Below, piece by piece: positions 48,066 to 56,575 of a stretch of 64,000 nucleotides of DNA (positions within the stretch are counted from its first letter, which is position 1; each line of letters opens with the position of its first letter). Under the pieces are notes generated by a model. The model saw nothing but the letters and a program-made list of their open reading frames with translations, ran no database searches and was not told the DNA's origin. This DNA is from Enterococcus mundtii (lineage in GTDB: Bacteria > Bacillota > Bacilli > Lactobacillales > Enterococcaceae): contig NZ_AP019810.1 of the NCBI RefSeq assembly GCF_013394305.1, positions 620,001 through 684,000 of the forward strand. The letters run 5' to 3'. The translations under genes and the position numbers were made by a program.

Positions 48066-50429
48066 TTATTTTTTCTTTTTCTTCTTGGTGACGCCTTTGT
48101 AAAAAGGTTTTTTCCCTTTTTTCCCTTTTTCTTTTTTTGGACCATATTTACTATCGGCTTTCTTCGGACGTTTTTTCTTGTCCGTTTGCCGTCCATTTGA
48201 ATGTTTTGAAGAACCTTTATTGGCTTCTTTTCTTCTTCCTTTTGGCGCTTCCAACGGTGCCAATTCCTCTGCGGAGACTAATTCGAAATCAACCGCTCGC
48301 TCCGTAGGATCAGCCTTGACTACTTTTACTCGAACTTTTTGTCCGATCTTGAAAGTTAATCCTGTCCGCTCACCAACGAGCGCTAGATGGTTTTCAATGT
48401 AGTGGAAGTAATCTTGTTTCAATTCATTGATATGGATCAAACCTTCTACTGTATTTGGAAGTTCGATGAATAACCCGAATTTCACCACAGAGCTGATGAT
48501 CCCATCAAATTCTTCTCCCACTTTATCCATCATAAACTCGGCTTTCTTCATTGAGTCCACTTCACGTTCTGTTTCAACTGCACGTCGCTCCATTTTCGAG
48601 CTATGATCGGCAATATCAGGCAGTGCATTTTCCCAATGCGTCTGATTGCTTTCACTTGGATCTTGACCATATGAACGAATCAAACGATGCACGATCAAGT
48701 CTGGATAACGACGGATCGGTGACGTGAAATGTGTATAGTACTCTGCTGCTAATCCGTAATGACCAAAATTATCCTCAGAATAGCGTGCTTGTTGCATACT
48801 TCTTAACAACATGGTATTGATCACTGCTGACTCCGGTTTTTCTTCAACATCTTCGATCACTTTTTGTAAGTCCTTAGGTGTGATCGTGCCCTTCGTTCCT
48901 TTGACTAAAATCCCTAAAGCAGATGCAAAATCAAAGAATCGTTGCATTTTCTCTTCTTTTGGTTGCTCATGGATACGATAAATAAAAGGGAAATTCGCAC
49001 GTGAATAATGTTCTGCCACCGTTTCATTGGCTGCTAACATAAAGGATTCAATCAAACGTTCTCCTACACCACGACTCCGCAAGAGGATATCTTGAGGGTG
49101 ACCGTCTGGATCAACCATGATTTTGGCTTCCCGATCTTCAAAAGAGATCGCACCACGACGAATACGCATCGTCTCTAAGATCTCATGCAACTCACCCATC
49201 GCTTGAAACATAGGAACCAATGGTTCATAGCGAGCCATAGTTTCTTCGTCTTGCTCTTCTAAGATCTGATTGACTGCTGTATAAGTCATTCGCTCTGTTG
49301 TTTGGATCACACTTGGAAAAATCTCATGAGAAATGATTTTCCCTGTTGGGTCGATCTCCATTTCACAACTCATCGTTAAACGAGGAACCTTAGGATTCAG
49401 CGAACAAATACCATTTGATAAACGTTGCGGGATCATCGGAATCACACGATCAGTCAAATACACACTTGTTCCACGTTCATAGGCTTCACGATCTAATTGA
49501 CTGCCTTCTGTCACATAATATGAAACATCGGCAATGTGGACGCCTAAAAAGTAATTCCCATTATCTAACTTTCTAACTGTGACTGCATCATCTAAATCTT
49601 TGGCATCTTCGCCATCGATCGTCACGATCAATTGGTCACGTAAATCCCTGCGACCAATCAAATCTTTGTCACTGATACTATCTGGTACAGCATCTGCTTC
49701 GCTTAATACATCATCCGGAAACTGGGTCGGTATTCCATTGGCTACGACAATCGATAAAATATCCATCCCAGGATCATTCTTATGACCAATGACTTGTTTG
49801 ATGATTCCTTCTAAACTCGTTGCATAGCTTTTTTCTGGATAATGGGTCAATTCGATCAGCACGATACTTCCATCTACTGGACGGACACCTTCTGCTGCGG
49901 CGTACACTTTGAATTGATTCATTTTTTTATCTTTTGGAATGACTACTCCATAAAGATCCGTTTCTGCCATTTCATCTTCTGTATAAGCGATGAACTCTCC
50001 GGCAATTTGTGTGGTTGCGCGTTGACGAATCTCAACGACCTTTCCTTCGGCTCCACGATCCGAAAAGGCATCCGCCGTTTTGACGATATCGATTGCAACA
50101 GTATCCCCGTCCATCGCATAGCCAGTCGCTTCTTTAGGGATATACACATCATCTTCTTCAGGATCGATCGTGACAAACCCAAATCCTCGCTCATTTGCGC
50201 GGAACGTTCCTTCAATCAAAATAGGCTGAAGTGGCAGTTTGATTTTTCCTTTTTTGGTAAATACGATACTTTGTTCTCTTTCCATCTGTGCGATGGTTTG
50301 CACTAGTAATTTAAAATCTTCGCTTTTTTGAAAGCCAAGACCTTCAGCGATTTCTTCCATCGAAAAACTTTTCTTGCGACTGCTTTCAATAAAGAAAATG
50401 ATTTTTTCTTTTAATGTTTCTTTTGTCAT
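48066..50429 (-). CDS. rnr: Ribonuclease R
   Basis: This 787-residue processive 3'-5' exoribonuclease has an N-terminal winged helix (KEKIIFFIESSRKKSFSMEEIAEGL), cold-shock domains (GTFRANERGFGFVTID), the RNB catalytic domain with the metal-binding TIDGEDAKDLDDAV, and an S1 domain (GEEFDGIISSVVKFGLFIELPNTVEGLIHI). The C-terminal tail is extremely Lys-rich. It is 2 bases downstream of the esterase gene and followed by smpB, the usual operon. Confidence 0.97.
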   Translation of the reverse strand: MTKETLKEKIIFFIESSRKKSFSMEEIAEGLGFQKSEDFKLLVQTIAQMEREQSIVFTKKGKIKLPLQPILIEGTFRANERGFGFVTIDPEEDDVYIPKEATGYAMDGDTVAIDIVKTADAFSDRGAEGKVVEIRQRATTQIAGEFIAYTEDEMAETDLYGVVIPKDKKMNQFKVYAAAEGVRPVDGSIVLIELTHYPEKSYATSLEGIIKQVIGHKNDPGMDILSIVVANGIPTQFPDDVLSEADAVPDSISDKDLIGRRDLRDQLIVTIDGEDAKDLDDAVTVRKLDNGNYFLGVHIADVSYYVTEGSQLDREAYERGTSVYLTDRVIPMIPQRLSNGICSLNPKVPRLTMSCEMEIDPTGKIISHEIFPSVIQTTERMTYTAVNQILEEQDEETMARYEPLVPMFQAMGELHEILETMRIRRGAISFEDREAKIMVDPDGHPQDILLRSRGVGERLIESFMLAANETVAEHYSRANFPFIYRIHEQPKEEKMQRFFDFASALGILVKGTKGTITPKDLQKVIEDVEEKPESAVINTMLLRSMQQARYSEDNFGHYGLAAEYYTHFTSPIRRYPDLIVHRLIRSYGQDPSESNQTHWENALPDIADHSSKMERRAVETEREVDSMKKAEFMMDKVGEEFDGIISSVVKFGLFIELPNTVEGLIHINELKQDYFHYIENHLALVGERTGLTFKIGQKVRVKVVKADPTERAVDFELVSAEELAPLEAPKGRRKEANKGSSKHSNGRQTDKKKRPKKADSKYGPKKEKGKKGKKPFYKGVTKKKKKK

Positions 50430-50431
50430 TA

Positions 50432-51178
50432 TTATTCCTCATTCCAAGGTAAGTTCTCTAGAAAATCCAGTACATCCTTTTCAAACGCTTTTCTTGCTAT
50501 TCCTACTGTGATCACATGCTTACTTTCTGGATACCAGTGTAAGGAAATGTCAGTTTGCGTAAGTTTTTTTGCTGTCTCGTAGACACCATAAGGATCAATC
50601 ATTTCATCTTGACCCGCTTGAGCCATGAATACTGGTTTTTGGATATCTGATAACTTACTTTCTGTTATTGCTGCTTGCTCTTGAATATCTATTAATTGTT
50701 GCTGTACTCGTGGCCGAAAGCTTTCGACTTTTTGTTCGATCATCGACTCCGATTCACCGGCAATTTTCAAGACCTGGCGTACATAATTCTCAAAATTCTC
50801 CGGCACATGATTTTCTACTGGAGAAATTGGCGAACAAAAAAATCCGCCTCCTATCATCGGAAATTCTGATAATGCTCGAACGGCAAAAATGCCACCCATC
50901 GACAATCCTAATACGGCGATGTCAGAAAATCCTTCATCGTTGAGAAACTTGATCGCTTGTTTCGTGTCTTGCCACCACGTCTCAGCGTCCTGTTCTAAGA
51001 TCTCATTTGGAGCAAGCGTGCCATGTCCTGTAAACATTGGGGCATAGACCGAATAGTTTGATTTCTCTAAAAAACGGGCTAACATCCGTACATCATTTGG
51101 ACTACCTGAATACGCATGCAATAAGAGGATTGCACGCTTCCCATGTTTTTCATAAATAGGTTGTGGTAGACTTTTCAT
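50432..51178 (-). CDS. Carboxylesterase (Est30-type alpha/beta hydrolase)
   Basis: The protein is 248 residues from the ATG at 51178 (GAGGTG 7 bases upstream). The alpha/beta hydrolase motifs are LLLHAYSGSPNDVRML (oxyanion region), GLSMGG (Ser93), the acid in AGQDEMID and the histidine in SKHVIT. It is a cytosolic esterase on short-chain esters. The secG-est-rnr-smpB order is conserved in Firmicutes, although the biological link is unclear. Confidence 0.92.
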   Translation of the reverse strand: MKSLPQPIYEKHGKRAILLLHAYSGSPNDVRMLARFLEKSNYSVYAPMFTGHGTLAPNEILEQDAETWWQDTKQAIKFLNDEGFSDIAVLGLSMGGIFAVRALSEFPMIGGGFFCSPISPVENHVPENFENYVRQVLKIAGESESMIEQKVESFRPRVQQQLIDIQEQAAITESKLSDIQKPVFMAQAGQDEMIDPYGVYETAKKLTQTDISLHWYPESKHVITVGIARKAFEKDVLDFLENLPWNEE

Positions 51179-51249
51179 TTTATTCACCTCATTAGCCTTA
51201 TTTTACCATAGTTAGCAAATACCTTCTTATATAACGGTTCTTTTTCTAT

Positions 51250-51295
51250 TCAACAAAAAAGGTCTGGGAGCATTTCGTTTCCCAGACCTTCTATT
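51250..51295 (-). terminator. Terminator between secG and the esterase gene
   Basis: AGGTCTGGGA (51260-51269) pairs with TCCCAGACCT (around 51280-51289), followed by TTTTTTG on the minus strand. It separates secG from the downstream operon or attenuates readthrough. Confidence 0.75.
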
Positions 51296-51380
51296 TTTTT
51301 GAACAATCGATGAACCATCCGTGTATCCTCAAAATCTGAATGAAGCAAATGATCACTTCTGATCATTAGTTTCGAACGAT

Positions 51381-51617
51381 TTATTTAGAAGATAAAAATG
51401 CAAGTACGAACAACAGAATCATCCATACAGCGCCCATAACAGCTGTCGAGCGTTGCATTACTGCTTCAAATCCACGTGCTTTTTGCTTTCCGAATAATTG
51501 ATCTGCGCCACCTGTAAATGCACTTGCTGCACTATTTTGTTTGCTTGGTTGCATCATGATCGCAATGACCATCATAATCGAGATGACAATGACGATCCCT
51601 AAAATAATATTATACAT
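51381..51617 (-). CDS. secG: Preprotein translocase subunit SecG
   Basis: The protein is 78 residues from the ATG at 51617, with GGAGG about 7 bases before it; the longer frame lacks support. It has two membrane helices (about 3-22 and 57-75) with the conserved loop MMQPSKQNSAASAFTGGADQLFGKQKARG. It is an accessory part of the SecYEG channel driven by the SecA encoded at 21484. Confidence 0.95.
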   Translation of the reverse strand: MYNIILGIVIVISIMMVIAIMMQPSKQNSAASAFTGGADQLFGKQKARGFEAVMQRSTAVMGAVWMILLFVLAFLSSK

Positions 51618-51817
51618 CAAACAGCCTCCTTTCTCAAAATATCGTCCTTCTAACTTTATCACATAACATGTCTTGTGACAACAGTGTTTCATAAGATGGG
51701 CGATGTTTTAGAGAACATTTCTAGGCTTTTTTACATCGATTTTTTTGCAGGTTCTGTGACAAACGATCCACCTGTATCCTCCTCTAAAATCAATGCTTTT
51801 TTGCTAACCATTAACGC

Positions 51818-52096
51818 TTATTTCCGCCAAACATCATGATATTCAGCTTTTCTCTCAAACTCCGCTTTTGCGTAGGGGCATAGCGGAATAACTTTTCTGC
51901 CAGTACGTCTGGCTACTTCCACTCCTGTAGCAACCAATTTTTCTGCTAATTTCTGTCCACGAAATGCAGGATCAACAAATGTATGATCAATGATCATAAT
52001 ATCAGGACCAGCATCAGACCACGTCATTTCTCCTATTTCATTTTGTTCATCGTCCAATAACACTAAGCGATTCTTTTCTTCTTTGATTTCCATCAT
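51818..52096 (-). CDS. Small GNAT-like acetyltransferase (YjdJ/COG2388 type)
   Basis: This 92-residue minimal GNAT protein has the acetyl-CoA loop FVDPAFRGQKLAEKLVATGVEVARRTGRKVIPLCPYAKAEF, including the family-specific CPY motif. Proteins of this group are stripped-down acetyltransferases of unknown substrate. Tandem ATGs follow GGGAGAG; the first is used. Confidence 0.88.
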   Translation of the reverse strand: MMEIKEEKNRLVLLDDEQNEIGEMTWSDAGPDIMIIDHTFVDPAFRGQKLAEKLVATGVEVARRTGRKVIPLCPYAKAEFERKAEYHDVWRK

Positions 52097-52183
52097 TTCA
52101 CTCTCCCAACCCTAAAATAACGAACAGTTTCTTTATTCAATTTGATTTTACCAGTCCTATTTTTTTCAAACAATCATTTTTAC

Positions 52184-53155
52184 TTATAGACCCACTCTTT
52201 GCTCAATGAATGAAAAAATCACTGTCCAGTAGGTCTCTGGATCTTTACTGACTGCTTCTAAATGTTCTGCTCCAGGCACTAGCAGTAAGGCTTTATCTCC
52301 TGCCGTTGCATTTTGGATCGTATAAGCTGCTTCCATCGGAACAAAATGATCATGTTCACCATGGATGATCAGAACGGGTAAATGATTGCTCCCTAACTGT
52401 CTCGTTGCTGATGCCTGTTTCAAAGAATAGCCTGCATATTTTTGTGCGTAACGATTCGCATGTCGCATAATGATTTTTTTGGGAAAAACTGTCAATTTGC
52501 TTAACATATAACGAAATTCTGAATAAACGGATACAAAGCCACTATCAAGGACCAAGCCTTTGACAGCACTCGGCAACTTCTCGCCACTAGCCATCATGAT
52601 CGTAGAAGCCCCCATTGAGCCTCCATGTAAGATGATCTTAGCCTCTGGCTCTCGTTGCAAGATCTCATTGATCCAGAGTATCAGATCTAATCGATCCAAC
52701 CACCCCATCCCAATGATCTCCCCTTCACTTTCCCCATGGGCACGCAAATCAGGGATCAAGACATTGAATCCTTTTTCTGCATACTTTTTCCCGATATAAG
52801 ACATGTCTTTTTTTCCTGTGCTGCGATAGTCATGGACACAGACTACCCATTTACCTTTGTTCGAATAAGTAGAGAATATCCTCCCCTTCAATTTTAACCC
52901 CTCTTGACTTTTAGTCATAATGGGTTCTCCTTGTTGCCAAAAATCTTCTGCTAGATCTTCTAAACGTTGGCGTTGCTCTTCGACTGTCGTCAAAGAGGCA
53001 GGGTCCATGAGTTGATGACCTGTCTCTTCATACCAAGCATAACCACGTTGTAATCCAGTTTTGATCAACTTCTTTGCGTACAGATAAGCAATAAAATGAT
53101 AACTACCGATCATTAATAACATAATTAATAAACTATAAAAAACAATCACTTGCAT
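52184..53155 (-). CDS. Membrane-anchored alpha/beta hydrolase
   Basis: The protein is 323 residues from the ATG at 53155; the ribosome site is weak and an in-frame TTG further up has none. An N-terminal hydrophobic helix (about residues 3-22) anchors it, so the catalytic domain is probably outside the membrane. Motifs: VCVHDYRSTGKKDMS, ADLRAHGESEG-like PDLRAHGESEG, ILHGGSMGAST (nucleophile Ser), HGEHDHFVPM (acid) and GAEHLEAV (His). It is related to the BAAT/peptidase S9-like hydrolases of lactic acid bacteria; substrate unknown. Confidence 0.85.
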   Translation of the reverse strand: MQVIVFYSLLIMLLMIGSYHFIAYLYAKKLIKTGLQRGYAWYEETGHQLMDPASLTTVEEQRQRLEDLAEDFWQQGEPIMTKSQEGLKLKGRIFSTYSNKGKWVVCVHDYRSTGKKDMSYIGKKYAEKGFNVLIPDLRAHGESEGEIIGMGWLDRLDLILWINEILQREPEAKIILHGGSMGASTIMMASGEKLPSAVKGLVLDSGFVSVYSEFRYMLSKLTVFPKKIIMRHANRYAQKYAGYSLKQASATRQLGSNHLPVLIIHGEHDHFVPMEAAYTIQNATAGDKALLLVPGAEHLEAVSKDPETYWTVIFSFIEQRVGL

Positions 53156-53380
53156 CCCACACTTTCTACTTGGTGATTGAAACAAAAATTCAAGTATGCT
53201 AAATGGTGCTCTAGCATTCTCCTACGTATTTCAACGTTCATTTCTATTGTACCACGTTCTACCAAAGAGGCAGACAGTGAACCATTGACCAGCTGTAATT
53301 TTAAACACCTTATTCCTTACAAACGATCTTCTCTTCCTACTTCTAACACTCATAAGAGATAATGAATTGTTTGCATAACA

Positions 53381-53409
53381 TTTACATTCTTCATAAAAAT
53401 AAGTATACT
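53381..53409 (+). promoter_or_regulatory. Promoter of the queuosine-salvage operon
   Basis: TTTACA (53381-53386) and TATACT (53404-53409) with a 17-base spacer. Transcription should start near 53416, just ahead of a CAAGGG/CCCTTG hairpin (53428-53444) and the aptamer. Confidence 0.7.
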
Positions 53410-53445
53410 AATGCCGTGCATTGGAATCAAGGGTTGACCCCTTGG

Positions 53446-53481
53446 ACTGGTTCGGAAACTTCCCAGGATAAAAAACTAAGT
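53446..53481 (+). promoter_or_regulatory. PreQ1-I riboswitch
   Basis: The short stem CTGG/CCAG (53447-53450 with 53463-53466) encloses loop TTCGGAAACTTC. It is followed by the A-rich tail GATAAAAAACTAAG, the diagnostic P2 pseudoknot strand of class I preQ1 aptamers. The stem length and loop size fit the roughly 34-nt aptamer. Downstream, TCTC can pair with the GAGA that includes the Shine-Dalgarno AAAGGAGA (53484-53499), and no terminator is seen, so control of translation is more likely than termination. Ligand binding should repress the downstream genes. Confidence 0.85.
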
Positions 53482-53508
53482 GTCTCTAAAGAAAGGAGAT
53501 TGGAAATA

Positions 53509-54483
53509 ATGCGAAAAGTTATTATTGATTGCGATCCCGGTATCGATGATACATTAGCGCTATTGTTTGCATTAAAATCACCAGAAATCGAAGTTGTCGC
53601 AATCACCACCGTTTGTGGGAACGTCCCCGTACATTTGGGAACTGAAAATGTCATCCGTTGTTTGGAACGTTGTGACCGTTTAGACATCCCTGTCTATCAA
53701 GGTTCTGCAACACCACTCAACACGCCATTTATCAGCGCTCAAGATACTCACGGCATGGACGGTCTAGGGGAAACGAACTTCCCATTAGTAACAGACAAGC
53801 AAGCCGAAACGATCCACGCTGTTGATTTTTTAGCGAGTTATTTTGCTGAACAAAAAGATACTTCAGTGATTGCTTTAGGGCCGCTAACAAATGTCGCTTC
53901 TGCTTTACAAAAGAATCCACAAATAGGAAAGCACATGGATCGATTTGTTTCGATGGGCGGCACGTATAAAAGCCACGGCAATTGTTCACCAGTAGCAGAA
54001 TACAATTACTGGTGTGACCCTGATGCCGCAGCTTATGTATTTGAACATCTTGGTCAAATGATCGAGATGGTCGGTTTAGACGTGACACGAGAAATCGTCT
54101 TTACACCAACGATCCTAGAATATTGTTGCCAACTTTCGCCCGAAGAAGGCAACTATTTAAAAGCAATCACACGCTTTTACTTTGACTTTCATTGGCAGCA
54201 AGAACGCGTCCTAGGTTGTGTCATCAATGACCCTTTGGCAGTTGCATATTTCATCGATGAACAACTGTGCCAAGGATTCACTAGCTATACTGCTGTTGAA
54301 ACACAAGGCATCAGCCGCGGACAAACCTTGGTTGATCGTTATGATTTTTGGCAGAAAAAACCAAACAGTCTAATCATGACAGATGTCGACACCTCTCTTT
54401 TTTTCCGGAAGTTTTTAGCCGTTCTTTTACATGCACAAGAAGAATTGATAAAAAATGATCTGGAAAGATTAAAGATAGGATGA
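53509..54483 (+). CDS. Nucleoside hydrolase, probable queuosine hydrolase (QueK-like)
   Basis: The protein is 324 residues from the ATG at 53509 (AAAGGAG upstream). The nucleoside hydrolase fold is clear: the calcium-binding DCDPGIDD at residues 7-14, CGN at 36-38, MGGTY at 149-153, and AEYNYWCDPDAA with Glu164 and Asn166. In canonical inosine-uridine hydrolases the late motif is His-Asp-Pro; here it is Asn240-Asp241-Pro, hinting at another base. The preQ1 riboswitch in front and the transporter gene behind suggest it releases queuine from queuosine for salvage. The substrate is inferred from context, not proven. Confidence 0.8.
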   Translation: MRKVIIDCDPGIDDTLALLFALKSPEIEVVAITTVCGNVPVHLGTENVIRCLERCDRLDIPVYQGSATPLNTPFISAQDTHGMDGLGETNFPLVTDKQAETIHAVDFLASYFAEQKDTSVIALGPLTNVASALQKNPQIGKHMDRFVSMGGTYKSHGNCSPVAEYNYWCDPDAAAYVFEHLGQMIEMVGLDVTREIVFTPTILEYCCQLSPEEGNYLKAITRFYFDFHWQQERVLGCVINDPLAVAYFIDEQLCQGFTSYTAVETQGISRGQTLVDRYDFWQKKPNSLIMTDVDTSLFFRKFLAVLLHAQEELIKNDLERLKIG

Positions 54484-54489
54484 AAAAAG

Positions 54490-55068
54490 ATGACACAAAA
54501 GAAAATCACGACAAGAATGATCACAATCATGGCACTAAGTATCGGAATCAACTTTCTCGGTGGAACGATTGCTTTATGGCTCCGTTTACCGATTTATCTT
54601 GATTCGATCGGTACGATTTTTGCAGGTGCCTTACTTGGACCAATTCCTGGGATTTTGACAGGATTGAGTAGTAGCTTACTTAGTGGCGTGACGATGGATA
54701 TGTTCTCTTTGTATTATTCCCCGATACAAATCATCACTGGGTTATTAGCGGGGTTGATTTTACCACAGAAATTACAGGCGCAAGGTTTGAAGAGTAAACT
54801 TTCATTATTCGCATGGACGTTTGTCCTTTCAGCGCCTGGAACCATACTATCCTCGATCATCACGATCCAATTATTTGGTGGTATCACTTCATCAGGTTCA
54901 AGTACCATTGTCCAACTTCTTTATGGATTAGGACTAAACCAAGCTGTAAGTGTCACGATTGTTCAAGCAGCGACAGATTATTTAGATCGGCTACTATCGG
55001 TCCTTGTCGTTTCACTCGTTGTGTTGAAATTACCAAACCAAGTAGTGGCAAAGACAAGAAATCGTTGA
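54490..55068 (+). CDS. ECF transporter S component, probable queuosine-precursor importer (QrtT-like)
   Basis: This 192-residue membrane protein has about five or six helices. The N-terminal ITTRMITIMALSIGINFLGGTIALWLRLPIYLDSIGTIFAGALLGPIPGILTG resembles ECF-type substrate-binding subunits. It needs the shared EcfA-A'-T energising module encoded elsewhere. It starts 6 bases after the nucleoside hydrolase stop, under the same preQ1 riboswitch, so its substrate is probably queuosine, queuine or preQ1. The name QrtT rests on context and general similarity. Confidence 0.75.
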   Translation: MTQKKITTRMITIMALSIGINFLGGTIALWLRLPIYLDSIGTIFAGALLGPIPGILTGLSSSLLSGVTMDMFSLYYSPIQIITGLLAGLILPQKLQAQGLKSKLSLFAWTFVLSAPGTILSSIITIQLFGGITSSGSSTIVQLLYGLGLNQAVSVTIVQAATDYLDRLLSVLVVSLVVLKLPNQVVAKTRNR

Positions 55069-55100
55069 TGCGTATTTGTACTATAGCTAATCACTAAATG

Positions 55101-55170
55101 CAAAAACCCGAACGTCGAATCAATTTCTCTCATCTCTATGAGAAGGAATGATCCATCGTTCGGGTATTGT
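55101..55170. terminator. Bidirectional terminator between the salvage operon and the acetyltransferase gene
   Basis: ACCCGAACG (55106-55114) pairs with CGTTCGGGT (55157-55165), extended by TCA/TGA inner pairs, between convergent genes; the minus strand ends in TTTTTG. Confidence 0.8.
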
Positions 55171-55231
55171 TTGTTATCCAAAAGTTTTTGTCTCTTATTT
55201 GACTGAAAGAGACTTTCCTAAATCCAGTATG

Positions 55232-55855
55232 CTATCGTTCCATCAACAAGGCACTATCCTGGACTTTAATATTTTTTTCTCGATCTTTATACGTAATTGG
55301 TCGGATCACTTTACATGGATTTCCCGCAGCAATCACATTTTCTGGTATATCTTTTGTTACGACACTTCCTGCCCCAATGATGCTATTTGCACCAATCGTT
55401 ACCCCTTGAAGAACATGGACTCCCGCTCCTAACCAAACTTTATCGCCAATATGGATTGGCTTCGCATAAACGACATGATCAGCACGTTCAAATGGATCTT
55501 CTGCATGATTGGCTGCATACAAACCAACTCTCGGCCCTACATAAACATCATTTCCGATCGTCACCTCATGACAATCAAGAATGATCATATCATGGTTCAA
55601 ATAAACATTATTTCCTATAGAAATGTTGAATCCAAACTCACATTGAAAATTCGACTCGATATAGACATTCTCACCCATTGAAGCGAATAGCGCCCGTAAA
55701 ATGGGGTATTTATAATGATTTTCTGAATTCACGAGAAAATTGTATCTCCTGCATTGTCTCAAGGCATGATTTCGTGCGTGTACTACTTTAGAGTCCATAT
55801 CATCGTATGGCAACCCTGTATTGGTTATCTGTTTCACATCATCTTCGCTCATCAT
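55232..55855 (-). CDS. Sugar O-acetyltransferase (maltose/galactoside type)
   Basis: This 207-residue left-handed beta-helix enzyme uses acetyl-CoA. An N-terminal cap (DSKVVHARNHALRQCRRYNFL) is followed by hexapeptide repeats (IGNNVYLNHDMIILDCHEVTIGNDVYVGP). The catalytic His lies in YAANHAEDPFER. The C-terminal VTIGANSIIGAGSVVTKDIPENVIAAGNPCKVIR is typical of Maa/LacA. It probably detoxifies or modifies a sugar; the acceptor is unknown. Confidence 0.92.
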   Translation of the reverse strand: MMSEDDVKQITNTGLPYDDMDSKVVHARNHALRQCRRYNFLVNSENHYKYPILRALFASMGENVYIESNFQCEFGFNISIGNNVYLNHDMIILDCHEVTIGNDVYVGPRVGLYAANHAEDPFERADHVVYAKPIHIGDKVWLGAGVHVLQGVTIGANSIIGAGSVVTKDIPENVIAAGNPCKVIRPITYKDREKNIKVQDSALLMER

Positions 55856-55951
55856 TCTCCCCCTATTATCTTATTTGCTTACATGTATTATAACAGAGAG
55901 TCTATTTTCTATAAGGAAGAGAGATTTGTGAAAGATCGTGACTGTTTTTTT

Positions 55952-56278
55952 CTAGTAATTGGTTTCTTGAATTCGCTCTATCTCTTTTCGATAGGATTTT
56001 GTTAATTCTTGCTCTTTTTCTTCTAATTGTCGTTCATAGTTTTGAGCCGTATGGATCAGGTTACGATCTATTGCCTCCATTTGATGATAGAATTGTCGGT
56101 TATCCCAATGATCATTCTTCGACAAATACATGATTTTTTGTACCAATTGACCTGTTTCTTTCCTAAAGTTTACTAACTGATGATCGATTTCTTCTTGTTG
56201 ACGGTGTATCTGACGTTTGTTTTCATTAAATCGCTCCTCTAAATCTTGTAGTTTACGTTGTTTCTCTACTGTCCCCAT
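55952..56278 (-). CDS. Small helical protein, candidate T7SS targeting partner (DUF3958/Lap2-like)
   Basis: This 108-residue protein is almost entirely coiled coil (QRKLQDLEERFNENKRQIHRQQEEIDHQ and ERQLEEKEQELTKSYRKEIERIQE), interrupted by KNDHWDNRQFYHQ. The layout matches small proteins encoded with type VII secretion LXG effectors, in particular the DUF3958-like partner that helps deliver them. It is the last gene of the lipase cassette, starting 3 bases after the preceding partner gene. The family call is by pattern only. Confidence 0.55.
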   Translation of the reverse strand: MGTVEKQRKLQDLEERFNENKRQIHRQQEEIDHQLVNFRKETGQLVQKIMYLSKNDHWDNRQFYHQMEAIDRNLIHTAQNYERQLEEKEQELTKSYRKEIERIQETNY

Positions 56279-56281
56279 TCT

Positions 56282-56575
56282 TTATCCCCTTTTCACAGGT
56301 GTGAGCAATGTTGGTTGTTTCATTTGTTTGACATACTGTTCTGCTGCAACGGCACTTTCCCCTTCTAAAGCGCCTTTCAAAGTAGATGGTAAGACACTAT
56401 TCGTTTGTTGATACATTCCTTCTGAGATCTCTTTTAAGGATTCGATCGAAGTTAACTTGGCCTGAGCAATACGACTTTCCTTTGCCAGAATCAGCGCTTG
56501 TATGGCTACTCGTTCCCGTTCCTTTTGTTCTTGTCCAAGTCTTTCTAGAAATTCTTGCAATTCTCTATCTTCCAT
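56282..56575 (-). CDS. Small helical protein, candidate T7SS targeting partner (Lap1-like)
   Basis: The protein is 97 residues. The N-terminal half is a charged helix (MEDRELQEFLERLGQEQKERERVAIQALILAKES), the second half a shorter amphipathic helix and Pro/Lys tail. There is no signal peptide or membrane segment. Its size and position directly after a lipase-type effector correspond to Lap1/TlaA1-type partners that pair with the C-terminal or N-terminal helical domain of T7SS toxins. The start overlaps the end of the lipase gene by 31 bases, with AAAGGAG inside that gene. Confidence 0.5.
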   Translation of the reverse strand: MEDRELQEFLERLGQEQKERERVAIQALILAKESRIAQAKLTSIESLKEISEGMYQQTNSVLPSTLKGALEGESAVAAEQYVKQMKQPTLLTPVKRG

